64,000 nucleotides of DNA from Hymenoscyphus infarciens (GCA_001414345.1 LLCB01000001.1:682001-746000); one strand, 5' to 3'. Numbered from the stretch's first letter, positions 48,283-59,222 are shown. Notes: generated by a model from the letters alone, not told the origin. Translations and numbers: made by a program.

Positions 48283-49621
48283 GGATAGTCGTATCGAACG
48301 TAGTTTCGTTATCTTACTCTAGTCGAGGCTTAAAAGAAAGGTAGATTTAATATAATTAATTATATAGTATATAAAACGTCTAAAGAGAAGAGAAGAGTGT
48401 AAGGCACTTTTATAACTATATATAGGTCTACTAGGTTACGTATATATCTTATAATATATCTCTCTAAAAGAAAGGTCGGCTCTAAAGACTAAAAAGAAGA
48501 AATAACAAAGCTATAATCCGTCTTCTAGTCCTTAAGTAAGGTTCCTCTCTAAGCATAGTACCTTAGTATAGGTATAAATAACCTAGGGCTTTTAAGCTAC
48601 CTATTCTCCTACGCTGGTTTACTAATTAGAGATAGGCTTTAAGGAATCCACACTCTAGCTAGCGTATCTATAACCAGTCTCTTCTAAGTTACTTAAGAAC
48701 GCTTTAAACCGTGCCTTATAAACGTATTCTACTAGCCTATACTACGTCTTAGAGGGGTGTATCGATATAAGAAGCGAGAGAGTAAGAATTAGATAAGATT
48801 ATCGAGTAGGCAGCGAGGCAGTTACTATAGCAACGTCCGAGTTATCGACTTGTCGAAGAGAAGAGAGAAGAGGAGAGGTTGCTATAGCTGCTTAAGGAGG
48901 ACGAAAGCGAGGCTATAGGTGTGCTAAGGTAGGTAGATCGAAGAGGCAGGGTAGATCGAAGATCGGGACTGAAAGAGGAGTTCGTAGATGTGGGTTATAG
49001 ATCGAAGACTCGGGACTCGAAGAGAAGTTCGTAGATGTGGGTTTCGAAGCGGAGTGGGTATAGAAGAGAAGATCGAAGACTCGGCGAAGTAGGGTAGATC
49101 GAAGAGGCAGAGTAGATCGAAGAGGTAGAGTAGATCGAAGATTCGGGACTGAAAGAGGAGTTCGTAGATGTGGGTTTTGGAGCGGAAGGGTTAGAAGAGT
49201 AGTGCCTTACGTCGTGCTTACCACTGATCGAGCTTCTCAGGAGACGGTTGTACGCCCTATACAGGGTTGTACTAGTAAGGGCTGGTATTCGATTTGAGAG
49301 TATGCGAGTATGAGATCACAGTAGAGGCGAGAGGTAGAGGTGGAAGTAAGGATGGGTGGATTTGCGATAGAGCGTATACGGAAGTGCGAGGGTTTGTTCG
49401 ATAGAGGCTTATCTAGAATCGAATTATAGTATTACTACTATATTATAGAATGGTTATATCGAACGTAGTTTCGTTATCTTGCCCTAGTCGAGGCTTAAAA
49501 GAAAGGTAGATTTAATATGATCAATTATATAGTATATAAAACGTCTAAAGAGAAGAGGAGAGTGCGGGGTACTTTCGTAACTATATACAGGTCTGCTAGG
49601 TCACGTGTGCACCTCACAACA
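48283..49621 (+). mobile_element. non-autonomous LTR element, family A/B, less mutated copy
   Basis: The right LTR (49191-49621) starts TTAGAAGAG after the purine tract GGAGCGGAAGGG and ends CCTCACAACA, close to a canonical CA end. The left copy (48283-48456) matches only the last ~175 bp of the LTR (ATCGAACGTAGTTTCGTTAT onward) and ends TATAATA, so its 5' part is missing or unrecognisable. The 734-bp interior has many AGATCGAAGA- and TTCGTAGATGTGGGT-containing repeats and no gag-pol frame. It marks the right border of the AT-rich block. Confidence 0.72.
48900..49190. repeat. imperfect GATCGAAGA repeats inside element B
   Basis: Units such as GTAGATCGAAGAGGCAG and GGACTGAAAGAGGAGTTCG followed by TAGATGTGGGTT recur several times in varied order. 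No frame is conserved. Element A has shorter, more mutated versions. Confidence 0.7.
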
Positions 49622-49625
49622 TTGG

Positions 49626-52230
49626 GGGTGCGAACAAGAAGTCTCCTTCGTTGCTCGATAAGTATGGTTCTGCCATAGAAGAGTACTTGGAAAAACAAAA
49701 GAAGCCATAACAGGAGGAATCGGTGGAGAGGAAACTCGGAGTGGCAGCGAAAAATATTGCTAAAGTTTATCAGTAGTCTGTTTCTTGGGAGAAAGGAGTA
49801 TCAGACGAGAGAAATCGTGTTTTATACACGTGATCAAAATAACAAGGTCTCGTGGCAAACTTGGAGCACCACTCCTTCTGATGTAGGAGTTCTGCAGAAG
49901 TGTTTATTGAATCTCTATAGTTAATTTAAATAAAAGAAACGGGCTCCCATTATTAACAAACTTTGGCCATGTTTTTTACTGCCACTATTTGCTTCTGATG
50001 CTTTCTGCAGTGATTGAGATTTTACAAGCCACTTTGAATGCTTGTGTTGTAATTTCTTCTAGTTTTCGGTCCCTCACATCCTCTGCACTGGCTCTACCAC
50101 ATGACTTTTCCCCTTTTTTCTAAACCGAAAGGTGTTGCTCTCTCTGTTTCATTGTGACTTGCTTTCAGTCCTCCTAGAAGACACATGAGCAGGTATATGG
50201 CATAATCAAGAGCCTGTGCCTTTGATTGCTTGGAAGGTTTTTTGTTATAGCCCAATCCCCCCTGGGTTCGCATATTTGTTGAATTGCAGGGGCCTGAATA
50301 TCTAATCGCTATTCAAATAAAAACGTTCGTATGAGCTTGTGACTTCTTCTTTGCTTTTTTGGTACTTTTACTTGTTTTACTGCAAACCGTTGCTATTCTG
50401 GTCTAAGTTTGGTTTGTAGATATAAAAGGTAAGGGTTATCTAAGCTAATTAGCAGAACAGGTAAATTTTCTATAGCATCTTGATCTGTTTGGTTGTCGTT
50501 TGTTCTGGACTGTTGTAATTATACTTGTACAGTATACTTAAACTTGAGATGACGGGCTAAAATCACGTTTGATATAAACGAAAGGTTCCATTCCTAGGGG
50601 AGAGTGAACGTCTTTATTACCACTGAAATCAACCAATCTTCAGTGGAATGCTTGCTTTCAGAGCATTGCTTGAAGCACAAGCAATCGGCTTACCATTGGT
50701 CAATGCTTGGGGAAGTGTAATTTTACCCAGCGACCTCTATTACGCCTGACAAAATAATACCGATTATAGAAAGCCGCGGCCTTTGATGGATGAGTTGATG
50801 AAGTTCTATACTGAGAAGGCATTCTTCCATGTGCGGTACTAAAAACCCTCAAGGAGCACTGTAGCCAAGCACGTCTCACCCATGGTTTAAAAAGAAGCAA
50901 TTGGATTCTATCATACAACATCGAAATCCTGCCCTTAGAGAATGAAAGAGAAGACATGTATTGAAAGAGCCTTCGTATCTTAGGAAAACCGTTTCTTGAG
51001 GGCCTAGGACAAATCAATGGTTGTGATATGTCCATCACATTTGAGAATGTCGAAGAAATGTTCAATCAACGAGCCAAGGTTGCAGAACTAGGAGCCAATC
51101 CCAAAAATAAGACACTCAGAAAGACGTGGGCCAGAAACAAAAGAATCACGACCATACAGTTTCTCCAAGCTTTACAGTTATAGAATATGATTCCCCGGGG
51201 TCTCAAGCCACGTTCAACCAACTCCAAGAATGCCAGCGACTCGAGTACTACCAGCAACTCCCATGCCGGCAACTCTAATAATGGGAGTATGTTCAACAAT
51301 GTCCGAATGTCTCATATCAAAAGCGAGATATTATCTGCTCCTGGTAGTCTCACCAATCGAGGTAGAGGAAACAAGTTTCGATTACTTCAAGATACATGAG
51401 CAAATGGTCATGCTCTTCGCCAAGTTCTTTATGACGCTCAAGGGTGATCTCAAGGAGGATCTTCAAAAACCTGGTTTATTAAATCATGAATACATGTATC
51501 CCTTGACCATTGCGTAAGTCATCTTGTCTGAGTACAGGTCCGATACCCAATTACTTTCCAAGTTCTCTGCGTGTATGGAAGAGTATATGTTGACATTGGA
51601 GAAGGAAATAGAAAAGAAGGAGCAAGACTAAGAGAAACAGTAGGAAGCACCGAGGAAGAATGCTGGCAAGAAAAAGTTAAAGTCTGGTATTTAAGATTTG
51701 CTTGGTTTGATTAAGCGAGCATCTTCTTAGATATGGCGGCGAAATTGCGCTGAGGTATTTCTTGAATTAAGAGACCAGAGCTTTGAACAAAGGTTGGCTA
51801 TTGAGAAAGAGTAGTTGAGCTTATTCCAGATAAATATTGGTAGACTAGTTGATCTCGTCAATAAAAAGGAAACCCTACTTATAACCAGGACAAGCAGAAA
51901 TTATGCGTGTGAAGTTACCAACCATTATTGCCCTCCGTCTAGAAGATTTCTGCAAAGAGGGGGGTTCGCTTCTACTCGATTTTCGAGACCCTTGGGCGGT
52001 GAGACCTCGACCCTCAGCCTGCTCCTTCCCCATCGGCACTACCTACCTTACTTCGACTAACTCTACCCGCCGTGGTGCCAATGGGGTGGTCGAGACAGAA
52101 CGCTCTTTCCTCGTTGAGAGGAACGCACAACCTGGGTTCAGTTCATCGTTTGAGCAAGGAACGACCACGACCCTCGAAACGAAATCCTCAGGAACCCACT
52201 CACCCAGACTCAAAATGGCCTAGGCTCCTA
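49626..52230 (+). pseudogene. decayed gene(s) with coiled-coil character, many RIP-type stops
   Basis: Beyond the AT-rich block, plus-strand translation is coding-like between stops. At 49630-49800 one frame reads KKSPSLLDKYGSAIEEYLEK and KLGVAAKNIAKVYQ. At 51000-51180 it reads NVEEMFNQRAKVAELG. From about 51600 to 51895 a single frame (WRRNCAEVFLELRDQSFEQR, FQINIGRLVDLVNKKETLL) is broken by five stops at 51629, 51641, 51692, 51728 and 51812, all TAA or TAG where Gln would fit a Glu/Lys/Gln-rich coiled coil. Frames change between pieces. The family is not recognised, and it may be more than one copy of the same gene type. The upstream end abuts the LTR element at 49621. Confidence 0.6.
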
Positions 52231-53285
52231 GTATAAGCCTCGGATTCAGAGGTTTCGCAGCGTTGCGATGTCTCTCGACTTCATCTTGGAAAATAAGATC
52301 CGGGCTGGCGGGGTGTTTGTCACTACCTAGGTAGGCAAGGATAGATCCGGTGCACTCATGATGCTATATGGGCCACTGTTGATATATGTAGAATAGACAA
52401 GTTTAGTCCATTGGTTCTAGACTGTGTCCTATGATTGGCATCGTACTGTGGGTGGGACGTGAGGAATTGTGTTCCATCTTATACTCACGCGGCACCGCGC
52501 GAGGGGAAAGTCCCAGACCAGACCATCTTGATTCATCAATACATATGGTTCGTACTTAGCTGTGCTTATGAACACATGCTCCACTCTCTCGATCACTCTG
52601 TCGCTCGATGTAAGTGCAAAGAAGTTGTCCGAGAAATTCGCAGCTCGATTCATAACCGCAACACAACACAACGAGGATTAAACCAGATAACAGAACCAAT
52701 GTTTCTTGTAGATGTAATCAGGGCCATTTGAATAGCCTTAGAGATAGATATACAATCAACCCCGGTGTTGCGAGATTCTTCACAACAAGACTCTCACACC
52801 AAACGCTGATAACTTTATCTGGCGAAACCAGGGTTGCTCCTGCCCCAACACCAGCTTGCATTTCTCCGCTCTCCCACTACGAGTCAACACCTTGACCCTA
52901 ATCTCACGACAAGATGGAAACACTTTGAGAATCTACATGTATTATTATTTTACATACTTTACATACCGCCCCACCCCCTCTCAGCTCATCAACTCCCCAT
53001 ACCACCATCTCACGCCAGTGTCCATGTCCATATCCATGCTCTATGCTCCCAAAATGAAGCAAAGCAAAGCAAGCAAGAATCCACCATCCCATCTATCCCA
53101 GCTCACAAACCACCAAGAGGAAATATACACAAACTCCCAATGGCTAACCACCCATGCGATGCATCTCCCCCCATGTCCCATGCGCCAGAAAAAAAATGCA
53201 AGCAATAAATACATGCAAAACAGCGCTCTATCCACACCATTGAAAGTGAAAAGAGAACAAATCTTCTCTAACTTCGTAAAATTCA
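52231..53285. other. intergenic, downstream of the Myb-like gene
   Basis: Normal base composition, open frames short and overlapping on both strands, no recognisable domain. CA-rich and pyrimidine-rich stretches near 52970-53160 look like 3' untranslated sequence of the minus-strand Myb-like gene. Confidence 0.45.
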
Positions 53286-56200
53286 TTATTCCGTTTCATC
53301 ATAAGCTCTCTCCTCGCGTACGTGCGTAGGCGTTGCCTCCGCAGGAATGCTATAGTCCGAGGAACTTTCACTGTCTCTTCTTGGGCGAACAAGTGGCGTT
53401 TCAGGTCTGCCATGTTGACGTTCGATAGCCTCGAAACCGTTGATTGGACCAAAGCCGTTGTGATGATTGATGTCGTTGGGAGGGAGGTTGTTAGTATCTG
53501 CAACATCAACCTTTCTGCTGCCCTTTCCTCGCTTGGGTTGGACAATCTCTTCATCGGACGAGAGCATGGCTTCTTCTTCTTCGGCTCGAAGGGCTGCCGT
53601 GTCGTCGTAGTTGATCTGCTTGACCCGCGTGCGGAACTCCCTCGGTGGTGAACGTCCGTCGCCTTTGAGTGGAGTGTCAAGGTCAGGGCTGATAGAACGA
53701 GAAGGACCGCCATCTGGTTTGACAGGAGTGCCAATATTGGGACTAACAGAACGAGGAGGGCCACCATCTGGTTTGACAGGAGTGTCGAGATCGGGACTGG
53801 GGGAGGCCTGGGTAATAAATGGCTCGGGTGTAACTGCAGTCTCTGATTGGTATTCGACAGGCTCCTTCTGGTGTTGTTTTTGAATAGCTTCGACCTCGGC
53901 CATCAGGCCACGTACTTCTTCCACAAACCCGTTTGGCTGCTCTTCGACCAAGGTGGTTGTTTCTTCAAATTCCTCTTCAAGTTTATCGTCCACCATGTCC
54001 TCGTCCATGACGTTTTGTTGGATTTCATAATTGCCAACCACAGGCTCCTGCTCCAGTTCATCATCGGCCATCTGTTCCATTTCATCGTCGACTGCTTCTG
54101 GGATTTGCTCGTATTGGACATCATGACTAGCAACTTCCAAATGCTCAGATTCGCTGTCGCTATCAACGGCCTCTTCATGGTCCATTGCATCGACCCCCAT
54201 TTCATGATCCTCGAATTCCGGTTCGTGGATCTCATCATTGGCGAGCTCCTCGTCAGAGTCGGAAGAAGAATCAGGCGAAGAACCAGAAGTAGAGGTCGAG
54301 TCAGATGGCTGCTCGGTATTACCTAGCCGGGCTGTGACCGGGCTTGGGGATCTGGATGGCGTAGCGGGAGCGTGTTCTTCTTGGTCGATGTCCATTTCTT
54401 CCGGTCCAGCTTGGTTTTCAGCACCGGCGCCGATATCTTGTCCGTGTCCTCTTATGTCTAAGTCTGAAGAGTCGCTGTCGCTGAAATCTGCTTTGTAACC
54501 GAAATTGTTGCTGTCATCATCGATCTCAGAATCGTCATCGGCGGTATTGCCATTAACCATTTCCTTTGTCTGAAGATTCTCTTCAGCGTCAGAGACCTCT
54601 GGATTGTCTTGTTCACCCTCACTCTGGCTGTGGTAACCATTGGCGAGAGGTTCTACTACGTGTACAGAGACTGGAGAGCGCACCTCAGCCATCTCAAAGT
54701 CATCTTCGCTCTTGACAAGAGGCTCTTCTGACTGCAGAGCAGCGTTTTTCGCTTCCTCGGCAAGGAGGTCCTTGTACCATTGACTCTCATCATCATTGAC
54801 AAGAGGATATTCTTGATCAAAGGATTCTGGGGCGACTTCTTCCTCTCCAATATTTGGTACATCTGAGTCCTTTTCAGTTGCAAACCCATTGAATTGAGAC
54901 TCCACTTCAACTCCACTATCGGAGGAGGAATCGCTTGCATAACCGTTGAACCGAGGCTCCTCATTATAAGAGACTTCGGAAACGTGATCATTCTCCTCGA
55001 CCTGTGGCATCTCCAAATCCTCTTCAGCATGGCCATTCGTCTGAGGCTCATCACCATGCTCAGAGAATTGTGAAGCATCAATTACCTCTTCTTCATCATT
55101 GTCAGCCATGTGGTGTTGGTTAGCTGGCGTTTCCTCGTCCATGACCTTCTGAGCACTCTTCTGTCTCTCCTTTCGCTTTTGAAGTTCCGCCTTGACAGTC
55201 TTGAATGACTGCATGACATCGTCAAGATCGTCGGACATATCGGCCGCAAATCCAAAGCCTTCGACTGGTTCTTGGGTGACCTCCTCTTCTTGGCGCTCCA
55301 TTCGATCTCGAAGGTGCTGGTTCTTTTTGTTTTCCTTTGTACGGAGTAGGTCAGACTTCCCTTCATCAGTTTGCGGCGACGGAATTCTGGCCTTGGATTT
55401 CGATTTCTTCACAGAAGAGACGGGTGCTTGCTGCTCTTCTTCGTCATCCGAATCTATAACCCGCTCCTCGGAAAGATACGAGACCTTGGCTTTGGATTTC
55501 GATTTACGAGACTTCTTCACGGGCGGCAAGGGTGCTTGCTGTACCTCCTCATCATCTGAATCCAGAACTTGCTCCTCGGAAAGCGGTGCAACTTTAGACT
55601 TCGATTTCGATTTCGATTTATGAGACTTCTTTCGAGATGGACGGGGTTGTTGCTCTTCCTCTGAATCAATTTCCGGAATTGGCTCAGGAACTTCCTTTTC
55701 AAGTTGAGGTGACTGAACTCTGGCCTTGGATTTAGATTTGCGATCTTTCTTTTTTGAATTCAGAGATTGCCGTTGCTCCTCGGGTTCCACACCACGCTCC
55801 TCATCGAATTGTGGCGATGAGACTCTGGCCTTTGACTTGGATTTTTTAGACTTCTTTGGAGAAGGCACAGGTTCTTGCTCTTGCTCTTGCTCTTGCTCGT
55901 CAGAATCCGCTCCAACAAAGAGTTCTTGGGCTTCTTTGGGCTGAGGTGATAATGCTTTTGCTTTAGATTTCGACTTGCGACGTTTTTTCTTGGACTCTGA
56001 AGGCTGTTGTTCCTCAGGCTCCTCAGCAGATTCCTCCCCAGGCGGTGGCGAAAGAGGTTTGACTTTGTGTTTTGGTTTGGGCGTACGGAATGGCTTCTGA
56101 GATCCGAGAGGTAGATGATGTTCTCCCTCTATTGTGTCCTCGTCAACAGATGGTCGTGATTTCTTCTTTTGGCTGGATGGCTCGACTGAGGAATTGGGCC

Positions 56201-59200
56201 TATGAAATCTTTGCGGGATTTCAATGATAGGTCTAGTTCCGGGCGTCTGCTGTTTGCTAGAGCCCTCACCATTATTTACAGCAGCTTCTTGCAAAATTTG
56301 TGTACTGGGATCATCATCCGACCCCACATCTTTTTTTGCCGGGCTTTTTGAGGGACGATTTCGTTTCTGCACATCTTGAATAACATCGTTATCCCTATAT
56401 GCTTCCGGATAGTGAGGGTGGGCAGCTTCGAACTCATCAATCAAAAAGTCCAGAATTTCCCGAAATCGCATATCTTCACCACCAGGGACCTTCTCTCTGA
56501 GCTTTCGAAAGCAGACCTTGAAAGCCATACGTCTGTTTTTGCCGGCGACACCCAATTCCTCAACAATAAGAAGCCAGGGGATACTAGATTCTTTGCCGGC
56601 GCCGCTATCGCGAATGATTCGGAGCAGTTCGAGGACTTCAGGGGCGGGCATAGTTTGGGAAACACGGGTTGCCTCTGCTTCTCGCCATTCAGTCTGAGTA
56701 ATGGTTGTGAGGCGTTCATCTTCAGAGTCCCCGCGTTCTTTGATTTGCTTCCATTTCGCAATGCATTGCAAGCGGCTTCGTGTCATGTCCATCTTCATGC
56801 TGACGGTACCCCAATCTATCAGTTCTTCGTAGCTTTTATGCACTGGTTTTTGAGATTGTTTCTTTAGAGATTTCTTGGCAATTTCAACGCACTCGGCGAC
56901 CACCTCTCGAAGTCTATCCTCTTCTTCCTTGTCCCATTTGTCTTTGCGTAGCTTGTCACCACAAACCAGATAGTTGCGCCATCGGTCTCTAGCATCCTCC
57001 GGAAATCTATTAATCATGCCGCCAATCTGCTTCCACTTCTGAGGAAATCTTTCGTAAGCTTTTTTGAGCTCCTCGTCTTGTGTCGCACTCCAAGAGCCGC
57101 GTGCTTCAAAGTTGTGAAATTTACGTCGACAAGTTTCAAAAACTTTGCGATTTGTGAGATCCGGGACCGCCTCGCGGATCTCCTTCCAGAATCCTTTATG
57201 CTCATCGATGTGGCTTAAGTCAGCCATCTGCACAATCTCAGCCATTTGGTTCTCGCTAAGATCATGCATCTCCCGATATAGTTCGACGGCACTCGTGATG
57301 GCTTGCACTTCTTCCGCGGTGATTTTGCCTTTTCTCGGTGGCTTGTCCTGGTTTTGAGTTGGTACTTGACTCATTGAGGCTCTGGATGACGCCTTGGACT
57401 TCACGCCTGAAGGTCCTGGTTCACTATCTTCATCTACCAAAAGCCGGTTTTTCCTCTTCTGGCTGGATGGTGGCGGAAGAACCACAAGCGAGTCGTTCGA
57501 ATCGGAGCTCCCAACGTCCAAATTTACAGGCTTCGAAGGTTTCTTCGCTTGTGTACGACGAGGCGTATCCTTTCTGCTGGTGGCTGTTGACGGCCGGCTA
57601 GATCCAAGTATGATTGGGGCCTTGGCCTTGGACTTCCGCTTCCTGCTTGACTTGCTAGTGGAAGGCTCAGGTTCCGGCAATGGTTCTTGTTCCTCAAGAC
57701 CGTTCGCTACAGCTAGGTGGTGCGAATAATTCGAGGATCTCACCAAGTCATCATCTCCCTGAAGGGAGCGCTGACTTGTAAATCCCATGTCAAACAAACT
57801 CACACTAGATTTCCTCTTGTTCTCTTCGGTGCGCTTGCGTTTCTTCTGGGTGGTTTCGGCAATTGGGGATGCTTTTCGTTTTCCGAGTGCCTTCGCAGAA
57901 GGTCGGCTAGGCGTTACAAGGTCTTCTTCGGGATCAGATTCATGTGCCTCTTCCACGCTCGCCCGGACGGAAGCTACATTGAGAGCTTTTGCCTTCTTCT
58001 TCTTGGAATTGGCAATTGCCGGAGAATCCTCAACCACGGGCTCAATCTCCTCGGGTTCAGGGGCAGCATCACTCACAACATGAACCTTGCTCTTGGATTT
58101 CTTTGGAGCTCGTATCTTGACCCGTGGAGGAGATGCAGATCGCTCGTCCATAGAAATATCCCCTTGTTCCAAAGATTGCGATTCTGCGACCGGCAATGAC
58201 TTCTTCTTGGACTTCTTGGGCTTGTTGATTGTAGGCGCATCATCCATGGAAACGTCTTCTTCCCCAGGCAATTTTGCTTCTGCCACAGGTAATGACTTCT
58301 TTTTCGGCTTTTTCGACTTTTTGATCGTGGGTGTCTCATCGAATTCAGGTCCAGCATCGAATTCTTTGCGTATCGATTCAGGTTCTTCTCCACCTATGTC
58401 TGGTATCTGGGGTTGCTTGTTCTTGCTTCGTTCTCCTGGCTGCGCAGCTAGGGTAGATGGAGAGTCGACCATCGATTCGTCCACTCCTCCAAAATTTAGC
58501 CTCGGGGCCCTCTTCTTCCCATGACTGCGGTCCTTCAATTGACCAGGTAGAATTGGTGGAGGTTCAACCCTACCAATAAGCTCGATTCCCAATGGACCCT
58601 CGATTTCCTTTTCACTGACAACTGGCTTCGGAGCCCGTTTCTTTCCTTTGCTTCGTTTCGATTGCGAAGACTGTGTAATTGGAAAATCGTGCATATGTTC
58701 GTCTTGAGCACCATCCAGACCAAATTGCGAAACGCGTTTCTTGCCCATACTTGAATGACCAGGTAGAATAGGTGGAGGTTCAACTTGATCCGCGGTCTCA
58801 TCCTCCAGAATATCTTCACCTTCAGGTATAGCCTCCCTCAACTCGCCATTCAATTTCGAAGTGCGCTTCTTCTTCTTTCTGCGCTTCTCAGATACAGGTT
58901 CAGGTAGATGTTCAGGGTAAGCTTCAGGTTCAGAACCAGACAGCCTATCCATATCCACGTCTCCCTCACCATCAATGCCGTTTCCGCCGCTTCCCATGCC
59001 CTGACTGCTACCCAGAGCTCTACCTGGACTCTTCCCCTGACTGCCATTTGTGTTCTTCGGTGATTTCGTCGCGCGAGGTATCTTTGACGGAGGAGACGAA
59101 GAGAGGATCGAAGATGAGATTGTACGATCTTTCTCCCCCCCCGCAGGCTGTGAGGATCCGAAAAACCGACCGACCGCGCGGGGAATGGAGCTCCCGATGA

Positions 59201-59222
59201 TATTGAAGGGATTCATACTCAT
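53286..59222 (-). CDS. giant Myb/SANT DNA-binding protein, TTF1/Reb1-like
   Basis: One uninterrupted frame of 1979 codons with the stop; the start MSMNPFNIIGSS at 59222 is the first ATG. The N-terminal third is Lys/Ser-rich with repeated nuclear-signal-like KKSKKKS runs and two copies of VEPPPILPG. The core at about 635-830 has a helical segment (LSENQMAEIVQMADLSHIDE), a Myb/SANT repeat (GSWSATQDEELKKAYERFPQ, W..I...I...P..ARDRWRNYL) and a second, longer Myb-like repeat (KWDKEEEDRLREVV ... LQCIAKWKQI). The rest is low complexity: repeated KKSRKSKSKA blocks, then a long acidic tail and three ~19-residue repeats (DTPVKPDGGPPRS-like) near the end. The Myb core resembles the Reb1/TTF1/DMTF1 class that binds rDNA terminators and blocks replication forks. 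That role is inference; yeast Reb1 proteins are much shorter. Confidence 0.85.
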   Translation of the reverse strand: MSMNPFNIIGSSIPRAVGRFFGSSQPAGGEKDRTISSSILSSSPPSKIPRATKSPKNTNGSQGKSPGRALGSSQGMGSGGNGIDGEGDVDMDRLSGSEPEAYPEHLPEPVSEKRRKKKKRTSKLNGELREAIPEGEDILEDETADQVEPPPILPGHSSMGKKRVSQFGLDGAQDEHMHDFPITQSSQSKRSKGKKRAPKPVVSEKEIEGPLGIELIGRVEPPPILPGQLKDRSHGKKRAPRLNFGGVDESMVDSPSTLAAQPGERSKNKQPQIPDIGGEEPESIRKEFDAGPEFDETPTIKKSKKPKKKSLPVAEAKLPGEEDVSMDDAPTINKPKKSKKKSLPVAESQSLEQGDISMDERSASPPRVKIRAPKKSKSKVHVVSDAAPEPEEIEPVVEDSPAIANSKKKKAKALNVASVRASVEEAHESDPEEDLVTPSRPSAKALGKRKASPIAETTQKKRKRTEENKRKSSVSLFDMGFTSQRSLQGDDDLVRSSNYSHHLAVANGLEEQEPLPEPEPSTSKSSRKRKSKAKAPIILGSSRPSTATSRKDTPRRTQAKKPSKPVNLDVGSSDSNDSLVVLPPPSSQKRKNRLLVDEDSEPGPSGVKSKASSRASMSQVPTQNQDKPPRKGKITAEEVQAITSAVELYREMHDLSENQMAEIVQMADLSHIDEHKGFWKEIREAVPDLTNRKVFETCRRKFHNFEARGSWSATQDEELKKAYERFPQKWKQIGGMINRFPEDARDRWRNYLVCGDKLRKDKWDKEEEDRLREVVAECVEIAKKSLKKQSQKPVHKSYEELIDWGTVSMKMDMTRSRLQCIAKWKQIKERGDSEDERLTTITQTEWREAEATRVSQTMPAPEVLELLRIIRDSGAGKESSIPWLLIVEELGVAGKNRRMAFKVCFRKLREKVPGGEDMRFREILDFLIDEFEAAHPHYPEAYRDNDVIQDVQKRNRPSKSPAKKDVGSDDDPSTQILQEAAVNNGEGSSKQQTPGTRPIIEIPQRFHRPNSSVEPSSQKKKSRPSVDEDTIEGEHHLPLGSQKPFRTPKPKHKVKPLSPPPGEESAEEPEEQQPSESKKKRRKSKSKAKALSPQPKEAQELFVGADSDEQEQEQEQEPVPSPKKSKKSKSKARVSSPQFDEERGVEPEEQRQSLNSKKKDRKSKSKARVQSPQLEKEVPEPIPEIDSEEEQQPRPSRKKSHKSKSKSKSKVAPLSEEQVLDSDDEEVQQAPLPPVKKSRKSKSKAKVSYLSEERVIDSDDEEEQQAPVSSVKKSKSKARIPSPQTDEGKSDLLRTKENKKNQHLRDRMERQEEEVTQEPVEGFGFAADMSDDLDDVMQSFKTVKAELQKRKERQKSAQKVMDEETPANQHHMADNDEEEVIDASQFSEHGDEPQTNGHAEEDLEMPQVEENDHVSEVSYNEEPRFNGYASDSSSDSGVEVESQFNGFATEKDSDVPNIGEEEVAPESFDQEYPLVNDDESQWYKDLLAEEAKNAALQSEEPLVKSEDDFEMAEVRSPVSVHVVEPLANGYHSQSEGEQDNPEVSDAEENLQTKEMVNGNTADDDSEIDDDSNNFGYKADFSDSDSSDLDIRGHGQDIGAGAENQAGPEEMDIDQEEHAPATPSRSPSPVTARLGNTEQPSDSTSTSGSSPDSSSDSDEELANDEIHEPEFEDHEMGVDAMDHEEAVDSDSESEHLEVASHDVQYEQIPEAVDDEMEQMADDELEQEPVVGNYEIQQNVMDEDMVDDKLEEEFEETTTLVEEQPNGFVEEVRGLMAEVEAIQKQHQKEPVEYQSETAVTPEPFITQASPSPDLDTPVKPDGGPPRSVSPNIGTPVKPDGGPSRSISPDLDTPLKGDGRSPPREFRTRVKQINYDDTAALRAEEEEAMLSSDEEIVQPKRGKGSRKVDVADTNNLPPNDINHHNGFGPINGFEAIERQHGRPETPLVRPRRDSESSSDYSIPAEATPTHVREERAYDETE

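Noticed and set aside
52834..53329. 124-157 codon frames downstream of the Myb-like gene
   Set aside because: His/Pro/Ser-rich translation of CA- and CT-rich 3' flanking DNA, overlapping in two frames with no domain.
53228..53767. 179-residue minus-strand frame and many other frames inside 53.2-59.2 kb
   Set aside because: Shadows of the repetitive Myb-like gene in other frames; low-complexity coding DNA often leaves long alternative frames open.
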